Positions 8,586-15,609 of a DNA stretch of 64,000 nt are shown piece by piece. The notes below the pieces were generated by a model. The model did no database searches and had not been told where the DNA came from. It was given only the letters and a program-made list of their open reading frames with translations. The stretch's first letter is position 1, and each line of letters opens with the position of its first letter. The position numbers were made by a program, and so were the translations under genes. This DNA comes from Candidatus Dormiibacter spiritus (GTDB taxonomy: Bacteria > Chloroflexota > Dormibacteria > Dormibacterales > Dormibacteraceae), in contig QHBT01000008.1 in NCBI GenBank assembly GCA_003244185.1, positions 1-64,000 of the forward strand, read 5' to 3'.

Positions 8586-9194
8586 TCAGCTGGCAGCAGC
8601 GCGGTCCCTCACAGTCCGCTTGAACTCGTCCTCGATCAGCTTCAGGTCCTTCTGGGGCAGTTGGTGCAGATGACCCTGGAAAGCCATTGACCACTGCTCC
8701 GGCGGCCACTTCTTCACATACTCCAGCCGGTAGGCGAGATTCTTGGCAGGCACCCATTCCGACTCTTCCAGCACGTGATCGGGCCGCATCTTGACGCGCC
8801 ACGGGTAGTCCTCTTCCCGGCGAGCGGTGCGCCAGAGATGGCTGTGATCCTCAAACACAGGGGAGGTGACGGTGCAGGTGGCCGCAAAGCACATCCGGCC
8901 GGAGATGTAGTAGAGCAGGTGATCGCCCGGTCGGATGGTTTCCGCCCGCCGGCGGTGGCGGCTCTTGATTCCCTGCACCGAGAAACCCTGCTCTCGCGTC
9001 TTGCGGAAATTGTCGGGGGAGATGACCAGCATCCAGCACTGCCCGCTGCCCGCAGCTTCGCCACGGCCGGCTGAGCGTAGACCGTGGCGCCGCCTCTTGC
9101 CCCGCGGCTGACCGCCGCCGGCGGGTGGGGCGGCGGCCCCGGCGGGCGCGATCGGGGACTGCTGACCAGCCAGTGGGGCAGGGTGTTCGGACAT
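8586..9194 (-). CDS. EVE-domain (PUA-like) protein with basic tail
   Basis: The protein has 202 residues. The first ~50 are Pro/Ala-rich and then basic (RGKRRRHGLRSAGRG), likely disordered. The rest is an EVE domain: WMLVISPDNFRKTREQGFSV, RPGDHLLYYISGRMCFAATC, VFEDHSHLW and AYRLEYVKKWPPEQWSMAFQ. EVE domains are PUA-like folds thought to recognise modified bases in DNA or RNA. Its position in an operon with a queuosine-salvage hydrolase suggests a deazaguanine or tRNA link, but this is inference. ATG 9194 is chosen over the longer frame because the family domain does not extend upstream. Confidence 0.85.
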   Translation of the reverse strand: MSEHPAPLAGQQSPIAPAGAAAPPAGGGQPRGKRRRHGLRSAGRGEAAGSGQCWMLVISPDNFRKTREQGFSVQGIKSRHRRRAETIRPGDHLLYYISGRMCFAATCTVTSPVFEDHSHLWRTARREEDYPWRVKMRPDHVLEESEWVPAKNLAYRLEYVKKWPPEQWSMAFQGHLHQLPQKDLKLIEDEFKRTVRDRAAAS

Positions 9195-9237
9195 CTTGAT
9201 GATGGTAGGGACTGACCGCTGCCAGACAGCTTGGGCC

Positions 9238-9777
9238 CTACGGCTGAAGGCTCTCCCAGTCTGCCCGCAGCAGTTCGGTCTGAATCTGGTCGAACCAGCG
9301 ACCGTCCCGGAAGAACTCCTGGTGGAAGCGGCCGACCTCGCGGTAGCCGGCCGCACGCTGGGCGCGAGCGCTGGCCTCGTTGCCCTCGAGATAGGCCGAC
9401 TTGAGCTTGTTTAGGCGGTACTCGCGAAAGAGGTAGTCGCGGCGGAGGCGCATCAGCTCGCCGCCAATTCCCTTGCCCCAGGCGCCCTTGTCGCCGATGG
9501 CCGTGCCGGTTGTGGCGTGGCCGTTCTGCCAGTCGATCCGATGCGCCGCCGTAGTGCCGATCGTTCGGTCCTCAAACTCGATGCACCACACGACGTCGGT
9601 GTCGCTGGCGGCCATCTTCTGCAGCCACTCCCGCTCGAACTGGAGCGTCGGAGTGACCCGGCGGCTCAGATAGAGCGTCACCTCAAGATCCGCGAACCAG
9701 TCGCAGAAGATCGGCGCATCCTCTTCGGACGGCGGCCGCAGCCGGAACTTGCTTCCCGTTATGACTGGACCGTACAT
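9238..9777 (-). CDS. GNAT-family N-acetyltransferase (RimJ/RimL type)
   Basis: This 179-residue acetyltransferase has the RimJ/RimL layout: N-terminal RLRPPSEEDAPIFCDWFADL, a central strand IGTTAAHRIDW, the acetyl-CoA loop GDKGAWGKGIGGELM, and the LNKLKSAYLEGNEASARAQR segment typical of protein or small-molecule N-acetylating members. It is probably the first gene of a minus-strand run continuing into the EVE and Qng1 genes (43 nt to the EVE start). The substrate is unknown. Confidence 0.85.
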   Translation of the reverse strand: MYGPVITGSKFRLRPPSEEDAPIFCDWFADLEVTLYLSRRVTPTLQFEREWLQKMAASDTDVVWCIEFEDRTIGTTAAHRIDWQNGHATTGTAIGDKGAWGKGIGGELMRLRRDYLFREYRLNKLKSAYLEGNEASARAQRAAGYREVGRFHQEFFRDGRWFDQIQTELLRADWESLQP

Positions 9778-9857
9778 GCGCCCATTCTGCAGGACGCCGT
9801 TGCCGCTGAGGCGGGAGCTGCAACTCGATGGCTGCGTGCTCCTCCAGCTCGTCTGGT

Positions 9858-9863
9858 TAGAGT
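9858..9863 (+). promoter_or_regulatory. Candidate -10 box of tgt, leaderless
   Basis: TAGAGT ends six bases before the GTG start at 9870. At this spacing transcription would begin at or next to the start codon. The same arrangement recurs at many genes in this window. Confidence 0.5.
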
Positions 9864-9869
9864 CCTGGG

Positions 9870-11102
9870 GTGCTCGAGTTCAGCATCACCGCCCAGGATG
9901 GCGCCGCTCGGCGCGGAGTCATCAGGACCGAGCACGGCGAGCTTGAGACCCCGGCCTTCTTCGCCGTCGCCACGCAGGCCGCCCTGAAGGGACTCGATCC
10001 CGCCGTGGCTGCAGCGGCCGGCGTCCATTCAGCGATCTGCAACAGCTTCCACCTGACGCTCGAGCCGGGTCCCGAGGTCATCAGGCGCGCGGGGGGTCTC
10101 CACACCTACATGGGCTGGCCGGGCGTCCTGGCGACCGACTCGGGGGGTTTCCAGGTCTTCAGCCTTCGCCACGGCCAGGTCGCCGATGAGCTAAAGGGTC
10201 GCCGCCGTATCCCTGACTTCGGCCGTGAGGAGGATGCGCTGGACGCGGTGCGGGTGGACGAGGAGGGAGCCGACTTCCGGTCGTATGTCGACGGCAGCCG
10301 TCACCGTTTCACGCCCGAGAACAACATGCAGCTGCAGCAGGCTCTCGGCGCCGACATCCTGTTCTGCCTGGACGAGTGCACTCCCTTTCATGTCACCCGG
10401 GAATACACGCAGATCGCCACTGAGAGGAATGCCCGCTGGGCCCAGCGCTGCCTCGACGCGTTCCGAGTACTGGGTCCAGCCGCCCCCCAATCGCTCTTCG
10501 GCATAGTTCATGGTGGGGTCTATCCGGATCTCCGCCGCTGGAGTGCTGAGCGAATGGCGGAGCTTGACTTCGACGGTTACGGCATCGGTGATTGCCTGGG
10601 GGAGTCGAAATCGGACTGGTACAGCGTTGTGGATCTCGTCCGTCCGCTGCTGCCGGAGGCGCGCCCGCGCCACCTGCTGGGAGTGGGGGAGCCCGACGAC
10701 CTGGTGGAAGGCGCGCTGCGCGGCATCGACAGCTTCGACTGCGCCATGCCCAGCCGGATCGCCCGCCACGGCCAGGCGCTGCACCTGGGACTGCCGCGGA
10801 ATCGCCTGGACCTGGCCAAGGCCGACCGGAAGCTCGAAGATCAGCCGATCGAGGAGGGCTGTCCCTGTTCAGCCTGCAGGCGCTTCGGCCGCGCGTACCT
10901 GAATCACCTGGTGAAGGCGAAGGAGATCCTCGGCATCTCCCTTCTGACCGAACACAACCTCGCCTTCACCAACCGGCTCATGCGGCGGATTCGAGAGGCG
11001 ATCAGCGCCGGCCGCCTGGCCGAGCTGCGGGCAGAGGTCCGAGGGATGGCGCGGCCTGAGCGAGGTGTCGTCCGCAGACAAGATTCGTCGGAGGTCCCAT
11101 GA
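9870..11102 (+). CDS. tgt: tRNA-guanine(34) transglycosylase, divergent pocket
   Basis: This 410-residue Tgt exchanges guanine 34 in GUN-anticodon tRNAs for a deazaguanine (preQ1 or queuine). The catalytic landmarks are present: TDSGGFQVF with general base D90, DECTPF (168-173), nucleophile D290 in SFDCAMPSR, and zinc ligands C331, C333, C336 and H362. Two oddities stand out. About 23 extra residues follow FSL (around 100-125), and the base-pocket loop, normally GGLAVGE in preQ1 enzymes, reads GDCLGE (240-245), one residue shorter. No queuosine biosynthesis genes are visible, and the Qng1 gene is nearby, so a queuine-salvage role is favoured. The stop overlaps the next start (ATGA). Confidence 0.92.
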   Translation: MLEFSITAQDGAARRGVIRTEHGELETPAFFAVATQAALKGLDPAVAAAAGVHSAICNSFHLTLEPGPEVIRRAGGLHTYMGWPGVLATDSGGFQVFSLRHGQVADELKGRRRIPDFGREEDALDAVRVDEEGADFRSYVDGSRHRFTPENNMQLQQALGADILFCLDECTPFHVTREYTQIATERNARWAQRCLDAFRVLGPAAPQSLFGIVHGGVYPDLRRWSAERMAELDFDGYGIGDCLGESKSDWYSVVDLVRPLLPEARPRHLLGVGEPDDLVEGALRGIDSFDCAMPSRIARHGQALHLGLPRNRLDLAKADRKLEDQPIEEGCPCSACRRFGRAYLNHLVKAKEILGISLLTEHNLAFTNRLMRRIREAISAGRLAELRAEVRGMARPERGVVRRQDSSEVP

Positions 11103-11671
11103 GCTTGTTGGAAATCATCTTCACGCCGCTAGGCTGGCTCCTGCGCGGCAAGCGCGCCGGCGAGGAGCGCAGTATCGGGCATGCGCCGCAGCTGGCCAGC
11201 GATGTGAGCATCGCGCTGAGCAGCCCCGCATTCACGCCCGGGGAGTCGATCCCAGCCGCGTACCGCAGGCGCGGGCTTGGCGACAACATCTCCCCCGCCC
11301 TGACGTGGTCGGGCCCGCCGGCGGGGACGGCGCAGCTCCTGCTCGTCATGGAGGACGTCGATGTGCCGTTCAGCCACCCGGGGCTGCATCTGATTGCTCT
11401 TCTCGACGTCGGCGCAACTGGGGTGACGGAGGGAGCGCTCAATGACGGCGCCCCGAAAGTGCGGTTCGTGCCCGACCGCCGCGGCCGGACCGGCTACATC
11501 GGTCCGCGCCCGCTGCCCGGACACGGCGTGCACCGCTACAGATTCCATCTGTACGCGATCGAAGAGGCCATCCCGGCGACGAGGCGGCTGACCGGGTTCG
11601 AGGACGTGCTCGCAGCGGTAGACGGGCACGTTCTCGCGCACGGCCGCCTTGAGGGCGTCAGGCGCAGCTGA
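11099..11671 (+). CDS. PEBP / YbhB-YbcL family protein
   Basis: This 190-residue phosphatidylethanolamine-binding-protein family member (Raf-kinase-inhibitor-like in bacteria) shows SSPAFTPGESIPAAYRRRGL, NISPALTWSGPPAGTAQLLL and MEDVDVP, plus GPRPLPGHGVHRYRFHLYAI, which contains the usual P-x-GxHRY-type ligand-site strand. The N-terminal 20 residues are hydrophobic, so membrane association is possible. The start overlaps the tgt stop by four bases, so the two are probably co-translated, though I know of no functional link between PEBP and tRNA modification. Confidence 0.87.
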   Translation: MSLLEIIFTPLGWLLRGKRAGEERSIGHAPQLASDVSIALSSPAFTPGESIPAAYRRRGLGDNISPALTWSGPPAGTAQLLLVMEDVDVPFSHPGLHLIALLDVGATGVTEGALNDGAPKVRFVPDRRGRTGYIGPRPLPGHGVHRYRFHLYAIEEAIPATRRLTGFEDVLAAVDGHVLAHGRLEGVRRS

Positions 11672-11778
11672 CGCCCTCGGATGAGCGCTCGCCGCGGAGA
11701 CGGGACTCCCAGCGACACGCCGGGACGGCGGCCGGGAGAGCACCCGCTGCACCGGCGCTCCGCGCGACCAGCTGAACC

Positions 11779-11850
11779 TCACCCGGTCAGGTGTTGGGAA
11801 GAGGGGGCGGCTCGTGCCCTGTCAACGCCCAGGATCTCCAGCTCGCTCAT
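11779..11850 (-). CDS. Possible 23-residue peptide with strong ribosome-binding site
   Basis: ATG 11850 is preceded by a full AGGAGGT (complement of 11855-11861), one of the best Shine-Dalgarno matches in the window, yet the frame closes after 23 codons (MSELEILGVDRARAA...). It lies downstream of the DinB-like gene on the same strand. It could be a true micropeptide or the remnant of a deleted gene. No family is recognised. Confidence 0.25.
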   Translation of the reverse strand: MSELEILGVDRARAAPSSQHLTG

Positions 11851-11894
11851 ACCTACCTCCTGCCCGCCGCTGTATTTCACTCAGCGGCCCGACT

Positions 11895-12380
11895 TCAGAC
11901 GACCGGGACCAGGGAGACTAGGTTGCGCAGCATGCCCAACCGGCCGATCTCCTGGCGGGTGATGCGCTCGCAGACCTGAAACAGCGTGAGCTCGCCATCA
12001 CGGGAGTCGACGAAGGTGCGACGCCAATCGCCCGGGGACATCCCGCGGAGCAGGTCGATGGTTCGCCGGCGCACCCGGGCGAACGCTTCCAGCAGCTCAG
12101 CCGCCGGCGGGCTGACCTCCGCCTCCGGTGTGGAGCGAAGCGTTTCGCTGAGCGGGATCTCGCGCTGCTCAGGCTCGAGGTACGCGTGCCGCAGGAGCCC
12201 GTCGACCGCGATCCCTGCCTGACAGAGGGAGGTCACCGCCTCCCTCACGGTGGGCAGGGCAGGAGCATGCCTGTAGCCCAAGCGCGGCTCGTCCAGGCCG
12301 GCGACCAGGTCGCGAGCCCGATCAGCAACCGTGCTCATGACCACGAGCAGATCCTCGCTGGAGCCCATCTGATCAGGCAT
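11895..12380 (-). CDS. DinB-superfamily-like protein lacking metal-binding histidines
   Basis: The 161-residue four-helix protein has a DinB/DUF664-like layout (MSTVADRARDLVAGLDE, ELLEAFARVRRRTIDLLRGM, then a C-terminal CERITRQEIGRLGMLRNL helix). The His residues that form the metal triad in DinB proteins are not at the expected places: Cys and Gln occupy them. It may be structural or inactive. ATG 12380 gives a compact domain, and the longer upstream frame has no family signal. Confidence 0.65.
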   Translation of the reverse strand: MPDQMGSSEDLLVVMSTVADRARDLVAGLDEPRLGYRHAPALPTVREAVTSLCQAGIAVDGLLRHAYLEPEQREIPLSETLRSTPEAEVSPPAAELLEAFARVRRRTIDLLRGMSPGDWRRTFVDSRDGELTLFQVCERITRQEIGRLGMLRNLVSLVPVV

Positions 12381-12436
12381 TGCCACAGCGTAGTCAGTGG
12401 CGCCCGGCCGCCGGCCGCCGCGCAGTCGATTCGGCT

Positions 12437-12850
12437 CTAGCTGATCCTTTCGAGGAGCACCAGGGGAATCTCGCGACTGGTCAGCGCCTGCTGCTGCTCG
12501 AGCCAGGAAACGGCCGCCGCAACCTGTTCCCGCTCGGCCGGCTCCGCCGTCCTCGCTCGGACTTGGAACCTGTCCCGGCCGACCTCGACAGTGGCAGTTG
12601 GATTCGCGAGGAGATTCTGGTACCAGGCAGGATGCGATGTGGCCCCGTTGTTGGAGGCGATCACCACGTAGCTGTCGGCGTGCCGCCCGTAGCCGAGGAC
12701 CGCTGTGCGGGGCTGCCCGCTGCGGGCACCGGTGGTGGTGAGCAGCAGCAGGGTGCTCTTGGCCAGCGGGCCGCTGAGCCTGCCGCCGTTGGCCCTGAAC
12801 TCCTCGATCACCTGGCGGTTGAACTCTCGCATATCGGATGGCATCTGCAT
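12437..12850 (-). CDS. Deazaflavin (F420)-dependent nitroreductase-family protein
   Basis: This 137-residue split-beta-barrel flavoprotein is of the Ddn/FDOR-A type. Recognisable segments are FNRQVIEEFRANGGRLSG, LLLLTTTGARSGQPRTAVLG, SYVVIASNNGATSHPAWYQN and LLANPTATVEVG. Such enzymes bind F420 and reduce quinones, nitro compounds or other acceptors. They are frequent in Actinomycetota and Chloroflexota-related lineages. It is the upstream neighbour of the DinB-like gene on the same strand. Confidence 0.87.
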   Translation of the reverse strand: MQMPSDMREFNRQVIEEFRANGGRLSGPLAKSTLLLLTTTGARSGQPRTAVLGYGRHADSYVVIASNNGATSHPAWYQNLLANPTATVEVGRDRFQVRARTAEPAEREQVAAAVSWLEQQQALTSREIPLVLLERIS

Positions 12851-12945
12851 GATCGTTCTCAGCTTCGCTCATCTCGCGCTGGATGCGCAAATGCCAAGGG
12901 AGAACAGACCTCGGGTTTGGCCTGGCACTGAGGCATACTCAAGGA

Positions 12946-13155
12946 GTGGCCACCGCGATCCAGACCGAGCAGACCAACTGCGATCGGTGTCAGAGTCAGC
13001 TGCCAGTCGGCGCGGCCTACTGCGACAACTGTGGCGAGCGAACGCGGAAGGCCAAGCGACTGGTCCGGCTCTCGCTGCGGATCGAGATCGTCTTCTTCAT
13101 ACTCGTCACGCTGATAGTGATGGGCTTCGCAGGAGTCTTCTACTTCCAGAAGTAG
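12946..13155 (+). CDS. Small zinc-ribbon membrane protein
   Basis: This 69-residue protein has an N-terminal zinc ribbon, NCDRCQSQLPVGAAYCDNCG (C-x2-C...C-x2-C), a basic stretch (RTRKAKR) and one C-terminal transmembrane helix (FFILVTLIVMGFAGVFYF). It is likely an inner-membrane anchored zinc-ribbon with a cytoplasmic ribbon. A -10-like CATACT at 12934-12939 is six bases from GTG 12946, again a leaderless arrangement. Function unknown. Confidence 0.7.
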   Translation: MATAIQTEQTNCDRCQSQLPVGAAYCDNCGERTRKAKRLVRLSLRIEIVFFILVTLIVMGFAGVFYFQK

Positions 13156-13234
13156 CCTCCGGGCCGACCGGCGCTTGGTTAACCGAGCGCGTCATTTGAG
13201 ACTCCCGCGTCGAAACTGGCTCAGACGGCGGCTC

Positions 13235-13909
13235 TCAGCCTTGAACCAGGAGGAGGGCGAAGCCGTCATAACCCTTCACCCCCACGGTCTGCAGTGCGGT
13301 CGCAGAAAGCCTGGGCTCGGTGGGCAGGAAATCGAAGACACGGCGCATGCCCGCCACGTTCTCATCCCTCGACGTGCTGTCGGCGAGCGCGCCCTGCCGA
13401 ACCACGTTGTCAAGCACAATCACCGAGCCGGGTCGGCTGAGCTGAAGGGCCCAGCGGATGTACTCCAGCGAGTTCGGCTTGTCAGCATCGATGAAGACGA
13501 GGTCGAACGGCTCCTCAGCTCGCTCCTTCAAGGCGGGGAGCGTGTCGAGCGCGGCGCCGACGATTATCTCCACCCTGTCTGCGAGTCCCGCGCGAGCGAT
13601 GTTCGCGCGAGCGATCTCAGCAAAGGCCGGCTGCGCTTCGAGCGTGACGAGAGTGCCGTCGGCAGGGAGCGCACGGGCCAGCCAGATGGCGCTGTAGCCG
13701 CCGAGGGTGCCCAGCTCCAGGACGCGGCGAGCGCGGCAGATCCGAGCGAGAAGGTGCAGGAACTTGCCCTGGGCCGGCGAGACGGAGATCTCGGGCAGTC
13801 CGGCTGCGGCGGCGGAGCGCAGCGCCTCCTCGAGCACCGGATCAGCAGGCAGCAAGCGTTGGCCAAGGTACTTGTCGACCGCCTGCCACACATCCAACTC
13901 GGTAGACAC
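13235..13909 (-). CDS. Class I SAM-dependent O-methyltransferase
   Basis: This 224-residue enzyme is of the CCoAOMT/COMT-like methyltransferase_3 family. The SAM-binding motif reads VLELGTLGGYSAIWLAR, followed by DGTLVTLEAQPAFAEIARAN, metal-site DLVFIDADKPNS and LDNVVRQG, which is typical of divalent-metal catechol-type O-methyltransferases. Start GTG 13909 lies seven bases from a -10-like TAGGCT (complement of 13917-13922). The substrate is not predictable. No biosynthetic partners are adjacent. Confidence 0.9.
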   Translation of the reverse strand: MSTELDVWQAVDKYLGQRLLPADPVLEEALRSAAAAGLPEISVSPAQGKFLHLLARICRARRVLELGTLGGYSAIWLARALPADGTLVTLEAQPAFAEIARANIARAGLADRVEIIVGAALDTLPALKERAEEPFDLVFIDADKPNSLEYIRWALQLSRPGSVIVLDNVVRQGALADSTSRDENVAGMRRVFDFLPTEPRLSATALQTVGVKGYDGFALLLVQG

Positions 13910-14154
13910 TCAGGGCAGCCTACCGGCCGCTCCGACTGGCACCTGCCCCGGCGCAATGGTTGCCCATCCCACTCCGAGCCAGCTCTGTCGCTGGCGTAGC
14001 TTGCCTCGTCTGCCGGCGCCCTAGTGTTAGGTCGAAAGGCCGGGTTCATCCCGGCCGGTACGCGACGTCGGTACCGAAGCGGGACAGTGGATTGACGAAG
14101 AGTGCCCGGCCTCGGGTTCGGCATGCAAGTGAAGCGATCCCGGAGGGGTTTTCG

Positions 14155-14176
14155 AAGGGGAGGCCCGCCTCCCCTT
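14155..14176. terminator. Perfect hairpin downstream of the ChlI/MoxR-like gene
   Basis: A 10-bp perfect stem (AAGGGGAGGC / GCCTCCCCTT) with a two-base loop begins three bases after the ATPase stop codon. It lacks a T run, so intrinsic termination is uncertain. A second perfect 7-bp hairpin (GGCCGGG...CCCGGCC) lies at 14038-14056. The 14,000-14,150 stretch otherwise holds nothing I can name. Confidence 0.5.
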
Positions 14177-14179
14177 GGC

Positions 14180-15580
14180 TCAGCGCCGGTAGATCACCCG
14201 GTCGTTCATGTCGTCCTTGTTGAGCCGCTTGGCCAAATGAAGGCCCTCCAGCAGGAACTCCAACGCCGAAGCGCGGACCTCCGGCCGGTCGGGCAGCTGC
14301 AGCCTGCGCAGCGCGGGGCCAAGCTCGGCTCCCGACCCGAACGCCCGCCCGTAGGAGGCGGCAGGCAAGCTCTCGCCCACCTCGATCACCTGCCCCTCAT
14401 CGAACCTGCCGACCAGGGACTCGAACTGGCTGGGAGCGAAGTGCCGACCGAACACCGCAGCCACGGCACCCCGCCGGATGCGTTCCAGCACCTGCTCTTC
14501 CTTCCCTTCGTCGAGCGCCTCGATCTCGACTCGGCCCGCGGTGGAGGGGACGAGATAGGCCAGATCTGAGATCCTGGGCACCGCCACTTCCTCGCCGAGT
14601 CGCGCGGCGCGCCGGATGGCGTTCGCGCTCAGACTCTCGAAGTTGCCGATCGACATGCGGACCGACACGCCTGACGACTGCGAGATGTGCGGGCTGCGCC
14701 GGGCGAGATGCGTCATCTCCGCCACTATCTCCTTCATGAAGCCGGGAACGAGCACCTCGACACCGGCTGGTGGCGCCGACCCCTCGGCTTCCATGATGGC
14801 CACCTCCTCCTCGATGGCCAGCGGATAGTGAGTGCGGATCTGCGAGCCGAAGCGGTCCTTCAGCGGCGTGATGATCCTGCCCCGAGAGGTGTAGTCCTCG
14901 GGGTTGGCGCTGGCGACCACCACCAGGTCCAGCGGCATCCGAACCCGGTAGCCGCGAATCTGGACGTCCTTCTCTTCCATGATGTTGAGCAGGCCGACCT
15001 GGATCCGCTCAGCCAGGTCGGGCAGCTCGTTGATGCCGAAGATGCCTCGATGGCAGCGGGGGATCAGCCCGTAGTGGATGGTGAGCTCATCTGACAGATA
15101 GCGGCCCTCCGCCACCTTGATGGGATCCACCTCGCCGATCAGGTCGGCGATGGAGATGTCTGGCGTCGCAAGCTTCTCACCGTAGCGATCGCCGCGGCCG
15201 AGCCAAGCCACAGGGGTGTCTTCGCCGCGCTCCTGGACCAGATCCCGGCAGCGCCGGCAGATCGGGTCGTAGGGGTGATCGTTGATCTCGCAGCCGGCGA
15301 TCACAGGCGTCAGCTCGTCCAGCAGGTCCACCAGTGAGCGCATGATCCGGCTCTTGGCCTGCCCCCGCTCGCCGAGCAGGATCATGTCGTGCCCGGCAAT
15401 CAGGGCGTTGGCCAGCTGAGGCAGCACAGTGTGGTCGTAGCCGACTATCCCGGGCAGCCGTGCATCGCCGGAGCGGAGCCGGGAGAGCAGGTTACGGCGC
15501 AGCTCGTCCCTCACGCTCTCCCGCACATGACCGCTCTTGCGCAGTGCAGCCAGGGTGGCCGGCGGGAGCGCGGAAGTCAC
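14180..15580 (-). CDS. ChlI/MoxR-like AAA+ ATPase
   Basis: This 466-residue ATPase resembles magnesium-chelatase subunit I and MoxR proteins. It has Walker A GERGQAKSR (about residue 72), a Cys cluster (CEINDHPYDPICRRC), Walker B-type GIFGINELPDLAERIQVGLL, sensor 1 VVVASANPEDYTSRGR, and arginine-finger region TPLKDRFGSQIRTHYP. Partners are normally a von Willebrand A-domain protein, but none is adjacent. Its start (GTG 15580) faces the glycerophosphodiesterase gene across 29 bases that hold a CTATAG element serving as -10 box in both directions. The likely role is metal-chelatase or chaperone-type remodelling; the substrate is unknown. Confidence 0.88.
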   Translation of the reverse strand: MTSALPPATLAALRKSGHVRESVRDELRRNLLSRLRSGDARLPGIVGYDHTVLPQLANALIAGHDMILLGERGQAKSRIMRSLVDLLDELTPVIAGCEINDHPYDPICRRCRDLVQERGEDTPVAWLGRGDRYGEKLATPDISIADLIGEVDPIKVAEGRYLSDELTIHYGLIPRCHRGIFGINELPDLAERIQVGLLNIMEEKDVQIRGYRVRMPLDLVVVASANPEDYTSRGRIITPLKDRFGSQIRTHYPLAIEEEVAIMEAEGSAPPAGVEVLVPGFMKEIVAEMTHLARRSPHISQSSGVSVRMSIGNFESLSANAIRRAARLGEEVAVPRISDLAYLVPSTAGRVEIEALDEGKEEQVLERIRRGAVAAVFGRHFAPSQFESLVGRFDEGQVIEVGESLPAASYGRAFGSGAELGPALRRLQLPDRPEVRASALEFLLEGLHLAKRLNKDDMNDRVIYRR

Positions 15581-15590
15581 AGTTCTGCTG

Positions 15591-15600
15591 ACTATAGACT
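15591..15600. promoter_or_regulatory. Shared divergent -10 region
   Basis: ACTATAGACT reads as TATAGT on the minus strand (10 nt from GTG 15580 of the AAA+ gene) and as TAGACT on the plus strand (9 nt from GTG 15610 of the glycerophosphodiesterase). Two short-leader divergent promoters probably overlap here. Confidence 0.45.
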
Positions 15601-15609
15601 GCTGACCCC

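Noticed and set aside
13995-14157. Hairpin-rich intergenic stretch considered as SRP RNA or a riboswitch
   Set aside because: The conserved SRP apical-loop sequence and known riboswitch core motifs are absent. Only generic GC hairpins are seen.
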